This document shows, in pieces, positions 1 to 8,165 of a DNA stretch of 64,000 nucleotides. A program made the translations under genes and the position numbers. Within the stretch, counting starts at the first letter, position 1; every line of letters begins with the position of its first letter. The notes under the pieces were generated by a model. The model did not search any database, was not told the origin of the DNA, and was given only the letters and a program-made list of their open reading frames with translations. Source of the stretch: Sanguibacter hominis ATCC BAA-789. GTDB lineage: Bacteria > Actinomycetota > Actinomycetes > Actinomycetales > Cellulomonadaceae. The stretch covers positions 992,001-1,056,000 of the forward strand of contig NZ_JAAXOW010000001.1 in assembly GCF_012396185.1 (NCBI RefSeq). The letters are read 5' to 3'.

Positions 1-2142
1 CGCATCGACGTCACCTACAACGACGCCAACTCGTTCCTCGCGACGACCCTCGGCCGCTCCGCGATGGTCCAGGTCGAGTCCGCCGTCCGCGAAGAGATCG
101 GCGCGCAGGCCGTCGACAAGGTCCTCGTCGGCCTCGGTTCCGCCCGTGACGGGTTCGCGACCGCGTCCGACGGCGCGATGACGCTCACCGAGGCGTCCGG
201 CAAGCTCGCAGACGGCGCCTCGACCCTCGCCGACGGAGCCGGGTCCGCGGCTGACGGCTCCGCCTCGCTCGCCGACGGTCTGCGCACGCTCGCGACCGGC
301 GTCGGCTCCGCGCACCAGGGCGCGACCCGGCTCGACGCGGGCGCCCAGAAGCTCGACGCGGGTGCAGCCACCCTCGCGAGCGGTGCCACCGACCTCGCGG
401 CCGGGACCACCACCCTCGCCCAGGGCGGGACCACGCTCGCCGACGGCGCAGGGAAGCTCTCCGCAGGTGCCAGCAAGCTCGCCGACGGGACGGGTGCGCT
501 CGCGACCGGCGCGAGCACCCTCGCCACCGGGCTCGGCAGCGCTCACAGCGGCGCCCAGGATCTCGCGACGGGCGCCGCGTCCGCCGCCGACGGCGCTGGC
601 GCGCTCGCCACGGGCGCCAAGGACCTCCAGGCGGGCACCGCTCGCCTGGCCGACGGCGCACACACCCTCGCGAGCGGGCTCGCCGCGTCCGCCGGCACGG
701 TCGGCAGCCTCCCCCAGCAGCTCACCGACGTCGCGACCCTCCTGACGAAGAACACCGCGGTCCTCGAGGCGAGCGACCCGGGTGCGACCGACCCGCAGGT
801 CCAGGGCCTCGTCGCCGCGAACAAGGCGGCTCTCACGAAGCTCTCGGCGATCGACGGCACAGCCCTCGTCGGGCGTCTCGAGGCAGCCGCCGAGGGGGCC
901 GCCGCGATCGACGCGCAGCTCCACCCCGGCTCCGGCACCCCGACCCTGCGCGACGGCGTCGACCGCCTCGCCGCGGGCGCCACGTCGCTCAGCACAGGGC
1001 TCGGCACCCTCGAGAAGGGTGCTGACGCGCTCGCCGACGGCACCTCGAAGCTCTCCGCGGGAGCCACCTCGCTCGCGGCGGGCGCGGCCACCGTCGACAA
1101 GGGCGCGACGCAGCTCGCGACGTCCTCGACGACGCTCAGCAAGGGCTCGGGCACCCTCTCGAAGGGCCTCCAGAGCGCCGCGGACGGCGCCGGGACGCTC
1201 TCCCAGGGCGCTGCGACGCTGAGCGGCGGCACGCACACGCTCGCGAACGGCACAGCCGACCTCGCGTCGGGCGCAGGCAAGCTCCTCGACGGCGCACGCA
1301 CGGCCGCGACCGGCGCCGGCACGCTCGCGAACGGCACAGCACGACTGGCCGACGGCGCGGACCAGCTCGCCGACGGCACCACCCAGCTGCACGACGGCTC
1401 GGGTCAGCTCGCCGACGGCCTCGCCGGTGGCGCCGAGAAGATCCCCGACGACGACGCGACCCTCCGCGCCGAGCGCGCGGCCGTCGTCGCCGCGCCCGTC
1501 ACGGTCGCCGACACCGACCTCGCGCAGGCCGAGGGCTTCGGGGAGGGCTTCGCGCCCTTCTTCCTGTCGCTCGCCCTGTTCGTCGGCGCGCTCATCACGT
1601 GGCTCGTCCTGCGCCCGGTGCCCCCGCGGGCGCTCGCAGCGCCCGTCTCCGGGTGGCGCATCGCGATCGCGGGCTACCTGCCCGGCCTGCTCATCGGTGC
1701 CGCGCAGGCAGGAGTGATGCTCTCCGTCGTCGCGCTGGGCCTCGGCATGGACCTCGCGAACGTCCCCGGGACGATCGCGTTCACCGTGCTCGTCGCCGCG
1801 ACGTTCTTCGCGCTGCAGCAGGCGCTCCTCGCCCTCGCAGGGCCGGCGGCGGGCAAGGTGCTCATCCTCGCGCTGCTCATGCTGCAGCTCGCCGGCTCGG
1901 GCGGGACGTACCCCGTGCAGACGACCGCGTCGTTCTTCCAGGCGATCCACCCGTGGCTGCCCATGTCCTACGCGGTCCAGGGCCTGCGCCAGGTCATCAC
2001 GGGCGGGGCCGACGGCCGCCTCGTCGCGAGCACGCTCGTGCTCGTCGGCGTGCTGCTCGGGTCGCTCGCGGTCACCGCGTGGCGTGCGGGCCGGATGCGC
2101 ACGTGGACGCTCGACCGGCTGCACCCTGCGATCGCGCTGTGA
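1..2142 (+). CDS. YhgE/Pip family membrane protein, 3' part (5' end outside window)
   Basis: The reading frame is open from base 1, so the gene begins before the window; the ATG at 64 is internal. The N-terminal half visible here is a low-complexity extracytoplasmic stalk of two heptad arrays (L-A-x-G-A-x-x) joined by a non-repetitive linker. The C-terminal third carries about six hydrophobic segments, beginning near base 1550, arranged like an ABC-2 type permease. This layout is typical of YhgE/Pip (phage infection protein) family members, which are implicated in export or type VII-linked functions in Gram-positives but have no settled biochemical role. It ends 52 bp before a TetR gene on the same strand, which may control it. 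Family assignment is good; function is open. Confidence 0.85.
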   Translation, partial: RIDVTYNDANSFLATTLGRSAMVQVESAVREEIGAQAVDKVLVGLGSARDGFATASDGAMTLTEASGKLADGASTLADGAGSAADGSASLADGLRTLATGVGSAHQGATRLDAGAQKLDAGAATLASGATDLAAGTTTLAQGGTTLADGAGKLSAGASKLADGTGALATGASTLATGLGSAHSGAQDLATGAASAADGAGALATGAKDLQAGTARLADGAHTLASGLAASAGTVGSLPQQLTDVATLLTKNTAVLEASDPGATDPQVQGLVAANKAALTKLSAIDGTALVGRLEAAAEGAAAIDAQLHPGSGTPTLRDGVDRLAAGATSLSTGLGTLEKGADALADGTSKLSAGATSLAAGAATVDKGATQLATSSTTLSKGSGTLSKGLQSAADGAGTLSQGAATLSGGTHTLANGTADLASGAGKLLDGARTAATGAGTLANGTARLADGADQLADGTTQLHDGSGQLADGLAGGAEKIPDDDATLRAERAAVVAAPVTVADTDLAQAEGFGEGFAPFFLSLALFVGALITWLVLRPVPPRALAAPVSGWRIAIAGYLPGLLIGAAQAGVMLSVVALGLGMDLANVPGTIAFTVLVAATFFALQQALLALAGPAAGKVLILALLMLQLAGSGGTYPVQTTASFFQAIHPWLPMSYAVQGLRQVITGGADGRLVASTLVLVGVLLGSLAVTAWRAGRMRTWTLDRLHPAIAL
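184..687 (+). repeat. first heptad array: 24 units of 21 bp
   Basis: In-frame tandem array inside the YhgE/Pip gene. It spans exactly 24 heptads (504 bp) with consensus Leu-Ala-x-Gly-Ala-x-x; the first residue is Leu, or Ala in a few units. DNA copies are diverged and share mainly CTCGC and GGCGC blocks. The protein should form a long helical or coiled stalk outside the membrane. Confidence 0.85.
967..1428 (+). repeat. second heptad array: 22 units of 21 bp
   Basis: Second in-frame array in the same gene, exactly 22 heptads (462 bp) of the same consensus. It is separated from the first by about 93 residues without the repeat (bases 688-966). One unit (LATSSTT) has lost the central glycine. 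Confidence 0.85.
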
Positions 2143-2194
2143 CGCACGCATGACGGGCTCGGCACGCCGTCGGCTCTCTGGGAGGATCGGACGC

Positions 2195-2788
2195 ATGAAC
2201 GACGCAGCGACCCCCGCCCCGAGGGCCGACGGCCACGCCGCCCGACGCCGCGGGACCCGCGCTCAGGTGATCGAGGCCGCCGTGCGGCTCGTCGCCGAGC
2301 GCGGGTTCTCCGCGACCTCGGTCGACGACATCGCGCTCGCCGCTGGCGTCGCCAAGGGCAGCGTCTACTACAACTTCGGCTCCAAGTCGGACATCCTCGA
2401 GGCTGCCCTCACCGAGGGCGGCGAGCGCCTCCAGGCGACCATCAGCGCGGCGCGCGGCGACCTGCGCGGGCGGGAGGCTCTCGCTGCGGTGGTCGGGGCG
2501 CTGCTCACGGCCATGCAGGCCAACCCGGACTTCGCGAAGCTCATGGCCGCGGAGGTGTTCCGCGTCGAACGCGTGTGGCAGGAGACCATCGGCGCGCTGC
2601 GCTCGGTGACGATCGCGACGTTCGCCGAGGTGATCAGCGAGATCTCGCCCGACGAGGACACGTCCCTCGTCGGGGCGGCGACGTTCGGTGCCGTGCTCGT
2701 CGCAGGCCTGGAGTGGTTGCTGTTCCAGCCGGGACGTCCCGTCGAGGACGTGCGCGCGAGCGTGCTGCGCCTCACCGCGGGGCTCTAG
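2195..2788 (+). CDS. TetR/AcrR family transcriptional regulator
   Basis: 197-residue one-component repressor. The N-terminal helix-turn-helix covers about residues 22-68, with the typical SATSVDDIALAAGVAKGSVY stretch and YYNFGSK recognition end. The C-terminal ligand domain is not assignable to a known effector. ATG 2195 was chosen because a GGGAGG ribosome site lies 10-15 bp upstream; the open frame extends further up but without a site. It follows the YhgE/Pip gene by 52 bp on the same strand, so regulation of that membrane protein is the simplest guess. No clear palindrome was seen nearby. Confidence 0.9.
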   Translation: MNDAATPAPRADGHAARRRGTRAQVIEAAVRLVAERGFSATSVDDIALAAGVAKGSVYYNFGSKSDILEAALTEGGERLQATISAARGDLRGREALAAVVGALLTAMQANPDFAKLMAAEVFRVERVWQETIGALRSVTIATFAEVISEISPDEDTSLVGAATFGAVLVAGLEWLLFQPGRPVEDVRASVLRLTAGL

Positions 2789-2807
2789 GCCTCCCGCGCG
2801 GGGCGCG

Positions 2808-3605
2808 TCAGCCGAACAGGCGGCCGAGCGTGTCGATGTTGAGGAACGCGACGAGCGCGGCCCCGAACCAGACCGCGGGCCACACGCCCGAGGCGCGGCG
2901 GGCACGCGACGGTGCGGCCCGCTCGACGACCGGCGCAGGAGCACCGAGGTCGCTGCGCGGCGAGGCGGGCGTGACGAACGTCGGGACGACGGGGACCTGA
3001 CCCGTCGACGGCGGGGTGATCGTCGTCATCTGCAGGTGCAGCTCGGTCGGCTCCTTGAGGGAGCGGGTGCGGCGCGGCGCCTCCAGCGCGGAGGACGTCG
3101 ACACGTCCGGGGTGCGCGCGACGAGCAGCTCGAGCAGGAGGCACGCGGCCTCGTCCGCGCGCTGCGCGTCGAGCCGCGCGGGCAGGCTCAGCACCCACTT
3201 CTCGAGACCGACCTCACCGATGACGTCGGCGGGGCCGACAGCCGTCGGAGCGAGGCCCTGGTAGGCGAGCGAGACGACGGCGCGCACCGACGTGCGCAGG
3301 TCCGCCGGGAGGAGCGCGGAGATGTGGGCTGCGGTCATGCCAGCGTGCTCGACCGCCTCGTCCTTGACTGCTCCGTCGAGGCGGAGCGCGCCACGCTCGA
3401 CAGCGACCTCGCCCAGCCAGCGGGCGCTCTCGACGACGACGATGCCGCCCGGGCCCACGAAGATCCGGTCGATACGACCGCCGAGGTCGTCGGGACGGCG
3501 CAGGTCACGCAGCACGGTCCAGCTGTGACGGCCCAGCACGCGGTTGCGGTGGGCCGCAGGCGTGTGCGTCCCCACCAGACCGGACGCGCTGTTGATATCC
3601 GTCAT
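2808..3605 (-). CDS. NERD-like domain protein with C-terminal membrane anchor
   Basis: 265-residue protein. The segment around residues 20-65 (HSWTVLRDLR, then GRIDRIFVGPGGIVVVESA) matches the core of the nuclease-related NERD domain, in which a conserved Asp follows the first strands and the hydrophobic GIVVVE strand carries an acidic residue. The last 20 residues are hydrophobic (WFGAALVAFLNI) and probably anchor the protein, with a charged Arg-rich stretch before them. Start is ATG 3605. It is transcribed divergently from the DUF255 gene. Nuclease activity is not shown by the sequence: the usual downstream Glu-x-Lys motif appears as Glu-Ser-Ala, so catalysis may be absent. Confidence 0.6.
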   Translation of the reverse strand: MTDINSASGLVGTHTPAAHRNRVLGRHSWTVLRDLRRPDDLGGRIDRIFVGPGGIVVVESARWLGEVAVERGALRLDGAVKDEAVEHAGMTAAHISALLPADLRTSVRAVVSLAYQGLAPTAVGPADVIGEVGLEKWVLSLPARLDAQRADEAACLLLELLVARTPDVSTSSALEAPRRTRSLKEPTELHLQMTTITPPSTGQVPVVPTFVTPASPRSDLGAPAPVVERAAPSRARRASGVWPAVWFGAALVAFLNIDTLGRLFG

Positions 3606-3801
3606 GTCCTCTAGATCGGCCGGTCACCGTCGGAAGATGAGCCGTTAGCGCGAGGACTTCCGCGAGGTCACGCCCGACGTCGACGTGCACGCGGTCGGGC
3701 GAGCGTTCGGGACGCCCGCCCGCTCCCGCGCCGGCGGACTCCCTCGGCACGAGCGCACGTCCCGGGCAAGAATGGAGGGACGACCAGCAAGGGAGGCTGC
3801 T

Positions 3802-5904
3802 GTGCCCAACCGTCTCGTGTCCGCGCTCTCCCCCTACCTGCGCCAGCACGCGGACAACCCTGTGGACTGGTGGGAGTGGTCCGACGAGGCGTTCGCCGAG
3901 GCACGCCGCCGCGACGTCCCCGTGCTGCTGTCGGTCGGCTACGCGGCGTGCCACTGGTGCCACGTCATGGCGCACGAGTCGTTCGAGGACGACGCGACCG
4001 CCGCGCAGATGAACGACGGCTTCGTCTGCATCAAGGTCGACCGCGAGGAACGGCCTGACGTCGACGCGGTGCACATGGCTGCGCTCGTCGCGATCACCCG
4101 CCAGGGCGGCTGGCCCATGACCGTGTTCCTCACCCCCGATGGCGCGCCCTTCCACGCGGGGACGTACTTCCCGCCCGTCCCGGTACGGGGTGTCCCCTCG
4201 TTCCGGCAGGTTCTCGCCGCGGTCACGGAGTCGTGGCAGGAACGCCGGGACGACGTCGAGCGGCAGGCGGCCTCGCTCGTCGCGTACCTGCGGGCCGGGG
4301 CCGAGCAGGAGGGCGGCGCGTACGCGACGCCGGTCGGGTTCGACGGCGGGTCGGTCGCGCCGTCGGCCCAGGAGCTCGCCGGCTCCGTGGCCGTGCTTCT
4401 CGCGGACCGCGACGAGCAGAACGGCGGCTTCGGGGACGCACCGAAGTTCCCGCCGTCGATGACCCTCGAGCACCTTCTCCGCCACCACGCGCGCACGGGC
4501 GACCCGTTGGCGCTCGCGACGGCCCGCGCGACCGCGGCAGCCATGGCGTCGGGCGGGCTCTACGACCAGCTCGGCGGGGGCTTCGCCCGGTACTCCGTCG
4601 ACGCGACGTGGACCGTGCCGCACTTCGAGAAGATGCTCTACGACAACGCCCAGCTCGTCGGGGTCTACGCGCGGCTGTGGCGTGCGACGGGCGACGTGTG
4701 GGCGCGCCGGGTAGCCCTCGAGACAGCGGGGTTCATGACACGGGAGATGCTCGCGAGCGGTGGTTTCGCCGCGTCGCTCGACGCCGACACGGACGGTGTC
4801 GAGGGGCGCTTCTACGTCTGGACCCCTGACGAGATCGCGGAGGCGCTTGCCGGCACCCCCGACCCCGACGACGCCGCATGGGTCGCCCGCACGTGCGGCG
4901 TCACGGCGGCGGGCACGTTCGAGGAGGGCGCGTCCGTGCTGCGCCTGCACCCCGACGCGTTCACGGCGGCTCCCCCGCCCGGCGAGGAGCCCGAGCTCGT
5001 CGACGCCGACCGCGGCGCTCGCTGGGCCCGGCTCAGGCCGGTGCTGCGGGCCGCGCGGGCGCAGCGCACGCCGCCAGGACGCGACGAGAAGATCGTCACG
5101 GCGTGGAACGGTCTCGCGATCAGCTCGTTCGCGGAAGCGGGTCGCATCCTCGACGCGCCCCACCTCGTCGAGGTCGCCGAGGCGGTCGCGGACCACGTCG
5201 TCACGCACCACGTGCGCGACGGGCGGCTGCGCCGCGCGTCCCTCGGCGACCGGCTCGCCGACGCGGACGGGACCCTCGAGGACTATGCGCTGCTCGCCGA
5301 CAGCCTGCTCACGCTGTTCGCGGCGACCGGCGACGCCCGCTGGTTCACGACGGCGCGATCGCTCGTCGAGTCCGCGCTCGACCTGTTCGTCGACGGCGGT
5401 CGCGTGTACGACTCGGCCGCCGAGGTCGACGGACCGCCGCTGTTCGTACGGGCCGGCGACCCGAGCGACAACGCGAGCCCGTCGGGGCGGTCCGCGCTCG
5501 CCGGTGCGCTCGTGCGGCTGGGCGCGATGACGGGCGACCTCGGGTACCGCGTCGCGGCGGACCTGACGCTCGCGCCCTACCGCGCGCTCGCGATCGGGGC
5601 ACCACGCTTCGCCGGCTGGGGGCTCGCGGTCGCGGAGGCGCTCCTCGACGGTCCGCGCGAGGTCGTGATCGTGGGGGACGGCGACCCGCGCGAGCTTGCC
5701 TCCGGGCCGCTCGCCATGGCTGCGTGGGCCGCGCACGCGCCGGGGCTCGTCATCGTCGTCGGCAACCCGGACGGGCCGGTGCCCGTGCTCGCGGGACGCA
5801 CCGCGATCGGGGGCCAGCCGACCGCCTACGTGTGTCGAGGCTCGATGTGCTCCCTGCCGCTCACGTCGGCGGCGAGCCTGGCTGCGCACCTCGCTGGCGA
5901 GTGA
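3802..5904 (+). CDS. DUF255 thioredoxin-fold protein (YyaL/SPATA20 family)
   Basis: 700-residue cytosolic protein. It opens with the family signature [21 protein letters not shown] and has a thioredoxin-like CHWCHVM motif (Cys50, Cys53), followed by an alpha/alpha-barrel similar to N-acylglucosamine epimerases ([16 protein letters not shown]). Family members are widely conserved; the role is unclear, probably redox or sugar related. GTG 3802 is preferred because AGGGAGG lies 5-11 bp upstream and family homology begins at residue 2. An ATG at 3772 is a weaker alternative. Length is normal for the family. Confidence 0.9.
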   Translation: MPNRLVSALSPYLRQHADNPVDWWEWSDEAFAEARRRDVPVLLSVGYAACHWCHVMAHESFEDDATAAQMNDGFVCIKVDREERPDVDAVHMAALVAITRQGGWPMTVFLTPDGAPFHAGTYFPPVPVRGVPSFRQVLAAVTESWQERRDDVERQAASLVAYLRAGAEQEGGAYATPVGFDGGSVAPSAQELAGSVAVLLADRDEQNGGFGDAPKFPPSMTLEHLLRHHARTGDPLALATARATAAAMASGGLYDQLGGGFARYSVDATWTVPHFEKMLYDNAQLVGVYARLWRATGDVWARRVALETAGFMTREMLASGGFAASLDADTDGVEGRFYVWTPDEIAEALAGTPDPDDAAWVARTCGVTAAGTFEEGASVLRLHPDAFTAAPPPGEEPELVDADRGARWARLRPVLRAARAQRTPPGRDEKIVTAWNGLAISSFAEAGRILDAPHLVEVAEAVADHVVTHHVRDGRLRRASLGDRLADADGTLEDYALLADSLLTLFAATGDARWFTTARSLVESALDLFVDGGRVYDSAAEVDGPPLFVRAGDPSDNASPSGRSALAGALVRLGAMTGDLGYRVAADLTLAPYRALAIGAPRFAGWGLAVAEALLDGPREVVIVGDGDPRELASGPLAMAAWAAHAPGLVIVVGNPDGPVPVLAGRTAIGGQPTAYVCRGSMCSLPLTSAASLAAHLAGE

Positions 5905-5994
5905 GGCGAGCTGTCGCGGGCGCGGGGGTGAGGGCTCGGATCACAGCACGGTAAAACTGCCGAGAACATCTCGCGCAAAGGGTGATCTTGGCTC

Positions 5995-6144
5995 TAGTAT
6001 GCCGAGGTAGTTGCTGTGCCTCGCTCGTCTTCACTGCAATGGTCATTCCATTGCGATCTTGATCCTCAGGAGTGGACGCCGAAACACCGCGACGGAAGGG
6101 CCCCGAAGGGCGGGGCCGTCCGAGCACTCTGAAGGAGTATTGGA
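5995..6144 (+). promoter_or_regulatory. promoter -10 and long structured leader of the cold-shock gene
   Basis: A TAGTAT box at 5995-6000 is the best -10 candidate, giving a leader of roughly 135-140 nt. The leader holds a perfect 7-bp hairpin at 6036-6054 (GCAATGG/CCATTGC) and a GC-rich stem at about 6088-6121. A GAAGGAG ribosome site lies just before the start codon. Long structured leaders are typical of cspA-type genes, where they govern temperature-dependent stability and translation. The -35 is poor, so the promoter call is tentative. Confidence 0.5.
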
Positions 6145-6348
6145 ATGACTGTTGGTACCGTGAAGTGGTTCAACGCTGAGAAGGGCTTCGGCTTCATCGC
6201 CCCCGAGGACGGCAGCGCTGACGTGTTCGCCCACTACTCGGCGATCCAGTCGAGCGGCTACCGCTCGCTGGACGAGAACCAGAAGGTCGAGTTCGACGTC
6301 ACGCAGGGCCCGAAGGGCCCGCAGGCGGAGAACATCCGCCCGCTGTGA
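6145..6348 (+). CDS. cspA: cold-shock domain protein
   Basis: 67-residue single CSD protein. RNP1-type [11 protein letters not shown] (residues 14-24) and RNP2-type DVFAHYSAI (27-35) are both present, as in single-stranded nucleic-acid chaperones of the CspA family. ATG 6145 follows GAAGGAG with 7-8 bp spacing. Monocistronic: long leader before, strong terminator after. CspA is used in the general family sense; the paralogue number cannot be told from sequence. Confidence 0.95.
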   Translation: MTVGTVKWFNAEKGFGFIAPEDGSADVFAHYSAIQSSGYRSLDENQKVEFDVTQGPKGPQAENIRPL

Positions 6349-6379
6349 TCCCACGGGCCGTCGTCTGACGGAACGCACG

Positions 6380-6409
6380 AACGCCCCCGGTCCTCGGACC
6401 GGGGGCGTT
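6380..6409 (+). terminator. rho-independent terminator after the cold-shock gene
   Basis: Perfect 14-bp stem AACGCCCCCGGTCC / GGACCGGGGGCGTT with a 2-nt loop, followed by TTGT. It may also serve the minus-strand phosphatidyltransferase gene ending at 6447. Confidence 0.9.
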
Positions 6410-6446
6410 TGTCGTGAGCGGGGCTTTCGTCGTGACCGGACGGCGC

Positions 6447-7013
6447 TCAGTCGGCGGCGGGCGCGACCTGCGGGCGGTACACGAGGTGCCACGCCTGCCA
6501 CGCGTACGACACCGCGGCAGCCGTGTGACCGAGGCAGCCGGCGGCGCTGATCAGGTACGCGACCGTCCACAGCGGCCCACCCTGGTCGGAGGACGCGAGC
6601 AGCAGCAGCGGCAGGCCGACCATGAGCAGCGCCGTGCGCGCCTTGCCGAGGAAGTTCACCTCGAGCTCGGGCAGCGGGAAGCGCTTGGTCACGAGCAGGA
6701 ACAGCATCCCGCAGGCGAGCACGACGTCGGGCACGACGACGAGGGCGAGCATCCACCAGGGCGCGCTGCCCGTGACGGCGAGCGTGATGATGACGGCGCC
6801 CATCCCGAGCCGGTCCGCGAGCGGGTCGAGCGTCTTGCCCAGCTCGGACACCTGGTCCCAGCGCCTCGCGATGAAGCCGTCGGCCCAGTCGGTGATGCCG
6901 AGGACGACGAGGGTCACGACTGCGGCCGTGACCCGTCCCTGCGCCGCGAGCACCACGAACAGGGGAGTCAGCACGACCAGCCGGACGATCGTGATGATGT
7001 TGGGGATGGTCAC
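6447..7013 (-). CDS. CDP-alcohol phosphatidyltransferase family protein
   Basis: 188-residue integral membrane enzyme. The full family signature D-x2-D-G-x2-A-R-x8-G-x3-D-x3-D is present (Asp42, Asp45, Gly46, Arg50, Gly59, Asp63, Asp67). These Asp residues bind the metal ions that activate the CDP-alcohol. Several hydrophobic helices surround it. Candidate reactions are phosphatidylglycerophosphate or related phospholipid head-group transfer; the exact substrate cannot be read from sequence. GTG 7013 lies 6 nt after a TAGGCT -10 box (7020-7025), suggesting a leaderless transcript, and no ribosome site is visible. Confidence 0.88.
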   Translation of the reverse strand: MTIPNIITIVRLVVLTPLFVVLAAQGRVTAAVVTLVVLGITDWADGFIARRWDQVSELGKTLDPLADRLGMGAVIITLAVTGSAPWWMLALVVVPDVVLACGMLFLLVTKRFPLPELEVNFLGKARTALLMVGLPLLLLASSDQGGPLWTVAYLISAAGCLGHTAAAVSYAWQAWHLVYRPQVAPAAD

Positions 7014-7055
7014 GGGCCAAGCCTATGCCCCGCAGCCAGGCGCCGAGGCGGACCC

Positions 7056-8120
7056 TCAGGGGTCGGACGGCGCGGGCTCCTGCGCGATCTCGGCAGCCTC
7101 GGCCTCGAGCTCGCGCTCCTTCTCGGCACGCTTCTGGATCGCGCGGGTGTCGCGGAGCCGCACGATGACGTCCCGCTCGGCGGGCAGGCCGAGCCGCAGC
7201 TGTCGCGCGCGACGCAGCTCGACGTCGAGCTCGATGCCGAACAGGAGGGCCAGGTTGCCGATCCACAGGGCGAGCATGAAGACGACGAAGCCTGCGAGCG
7301 CCCCGTAGGTCGCGTCATAGCTCGAGAACTTCGAGACGTAGAGGCTGAACGCTCCGGTCGCGAGGACCCAGGCGAGGATCGCGGTCGCTGCGCCGGGCGA
7401 CAGCCAGCGGCGCTTCTCGTGGCGCACGTTCGGCGTCGCGAGGTAGAGCAGCGCCACGACGAGGACCGCGAGGGCGGCGACGACGGGCCAGCGCAGGACG
7501 GACCAGACGGTCGCGAGCGTGTCCGCCTCGCCGACGACACCGCCGACGGCCCGCACGACGTCGCCCGATGCGACCAGCGTCACCGCGATGAGCGCGACCA
7601 TGACGAGCAGGGCGAGGGTCACGCCGTACATCGTGGGGCGGAGCTTCCAGACGGGGCGCCCCTCCTCGACGCCGTACACGCGGTTCGCGGCGCGCGAGAA
7701 CGCCGTCACGTAGGCGGACGCGGACCACAGGGCCGTCACGAGACCGAGGACGAGCCCCCATCCGGCGGCGGACGACGTCGCGACCTCCTCGAGCACCGGG
7801 CGCAGCGTCTCGACCGCCTCGGCCGAGCCGAGGTCCTCGATCACGCCGAACAGGTCGTCGAGCACGGACTGCGGGTTGGCGAGGACGCCGAGGATCGACA
7901 CGAGCGCGACGATCGCCGGCACGATCGCGAGCACCGAGTAGTAGACGAGCGCCGCCGCGAGGTCGGTGCACTGGTCCGTCATGAACTCGCGGACGGCCCG
8001 CACGACGGCGTACCGCACTGTCGTGCGGCGCGACACGTCTGCGCCCTCCTGCTCCGTGCGGTGCGTACGGGTGGCCCGGGTGTCGTCGGCCGGCGAGGCC
8101 CCGGCGCTGCTCGGTGTCAT
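7056..8120 (-). CDS. YihY/virulence factor BrkB family membrane protein
   Basis: 354 residues. The opening of the family domain is clear (DQCTDLAAALVYYSVLAIVPA, residues 51-71), followed by about six membrane segments and a charged C-terminal tail rich in Glu and Ala. Once misannotated as RNase BN, the family is now regarded as membrane proteins of unknown, possibly transport, function. ATG 8120 lies 6 nt after a GATGAT -10-like box (8127-8132), another leaderless candidate. It is 42 bp upstream of the phosphatidyltransferase on the same strand, so co-transcription is possible. Confidence 0.88.
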   Translation of the reverse strand: MTPSSAGASPADDTRATRTHRTEQEGADVSRRTTVRYAVVRAVREFMTDQCTDLAAALVYYSVLAIVPAIVALVSILGVLANPQSVLDDLFGVIEDLGSAEAVETLRPVLEEVATSSAAGWGLVLGLVTALWSASAYVTAFSRAANRVYGVEEGRPVWKLRPTMYGVTLALLVMVALIAVTLVASGDVVRAVGGVVGEADTLATVWSVLRWPVVAALAVLVVALLYLATPNVRHEKRRWLSPGAATAILAWVLATGAFSLYVSKFSSYDATYGALAGFVVFMLALWIGNLALLFGIELDVELRRARQLRLGLPAERDVIVRLRDTRAIQKRAEKERELEAEAAEIAQEPAPSDP

Positions 8121-8165
8121 CCCACGATCATCACCGGGCGTCCGAGGCCCCGCACGCCGAGAGAG

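Noticed and set aside
184-1428. CRISPR-like or satellite array
   Set aside because: The periodicity is 21 bp, in frame, diverged at DNA level and explained by protein heptads.
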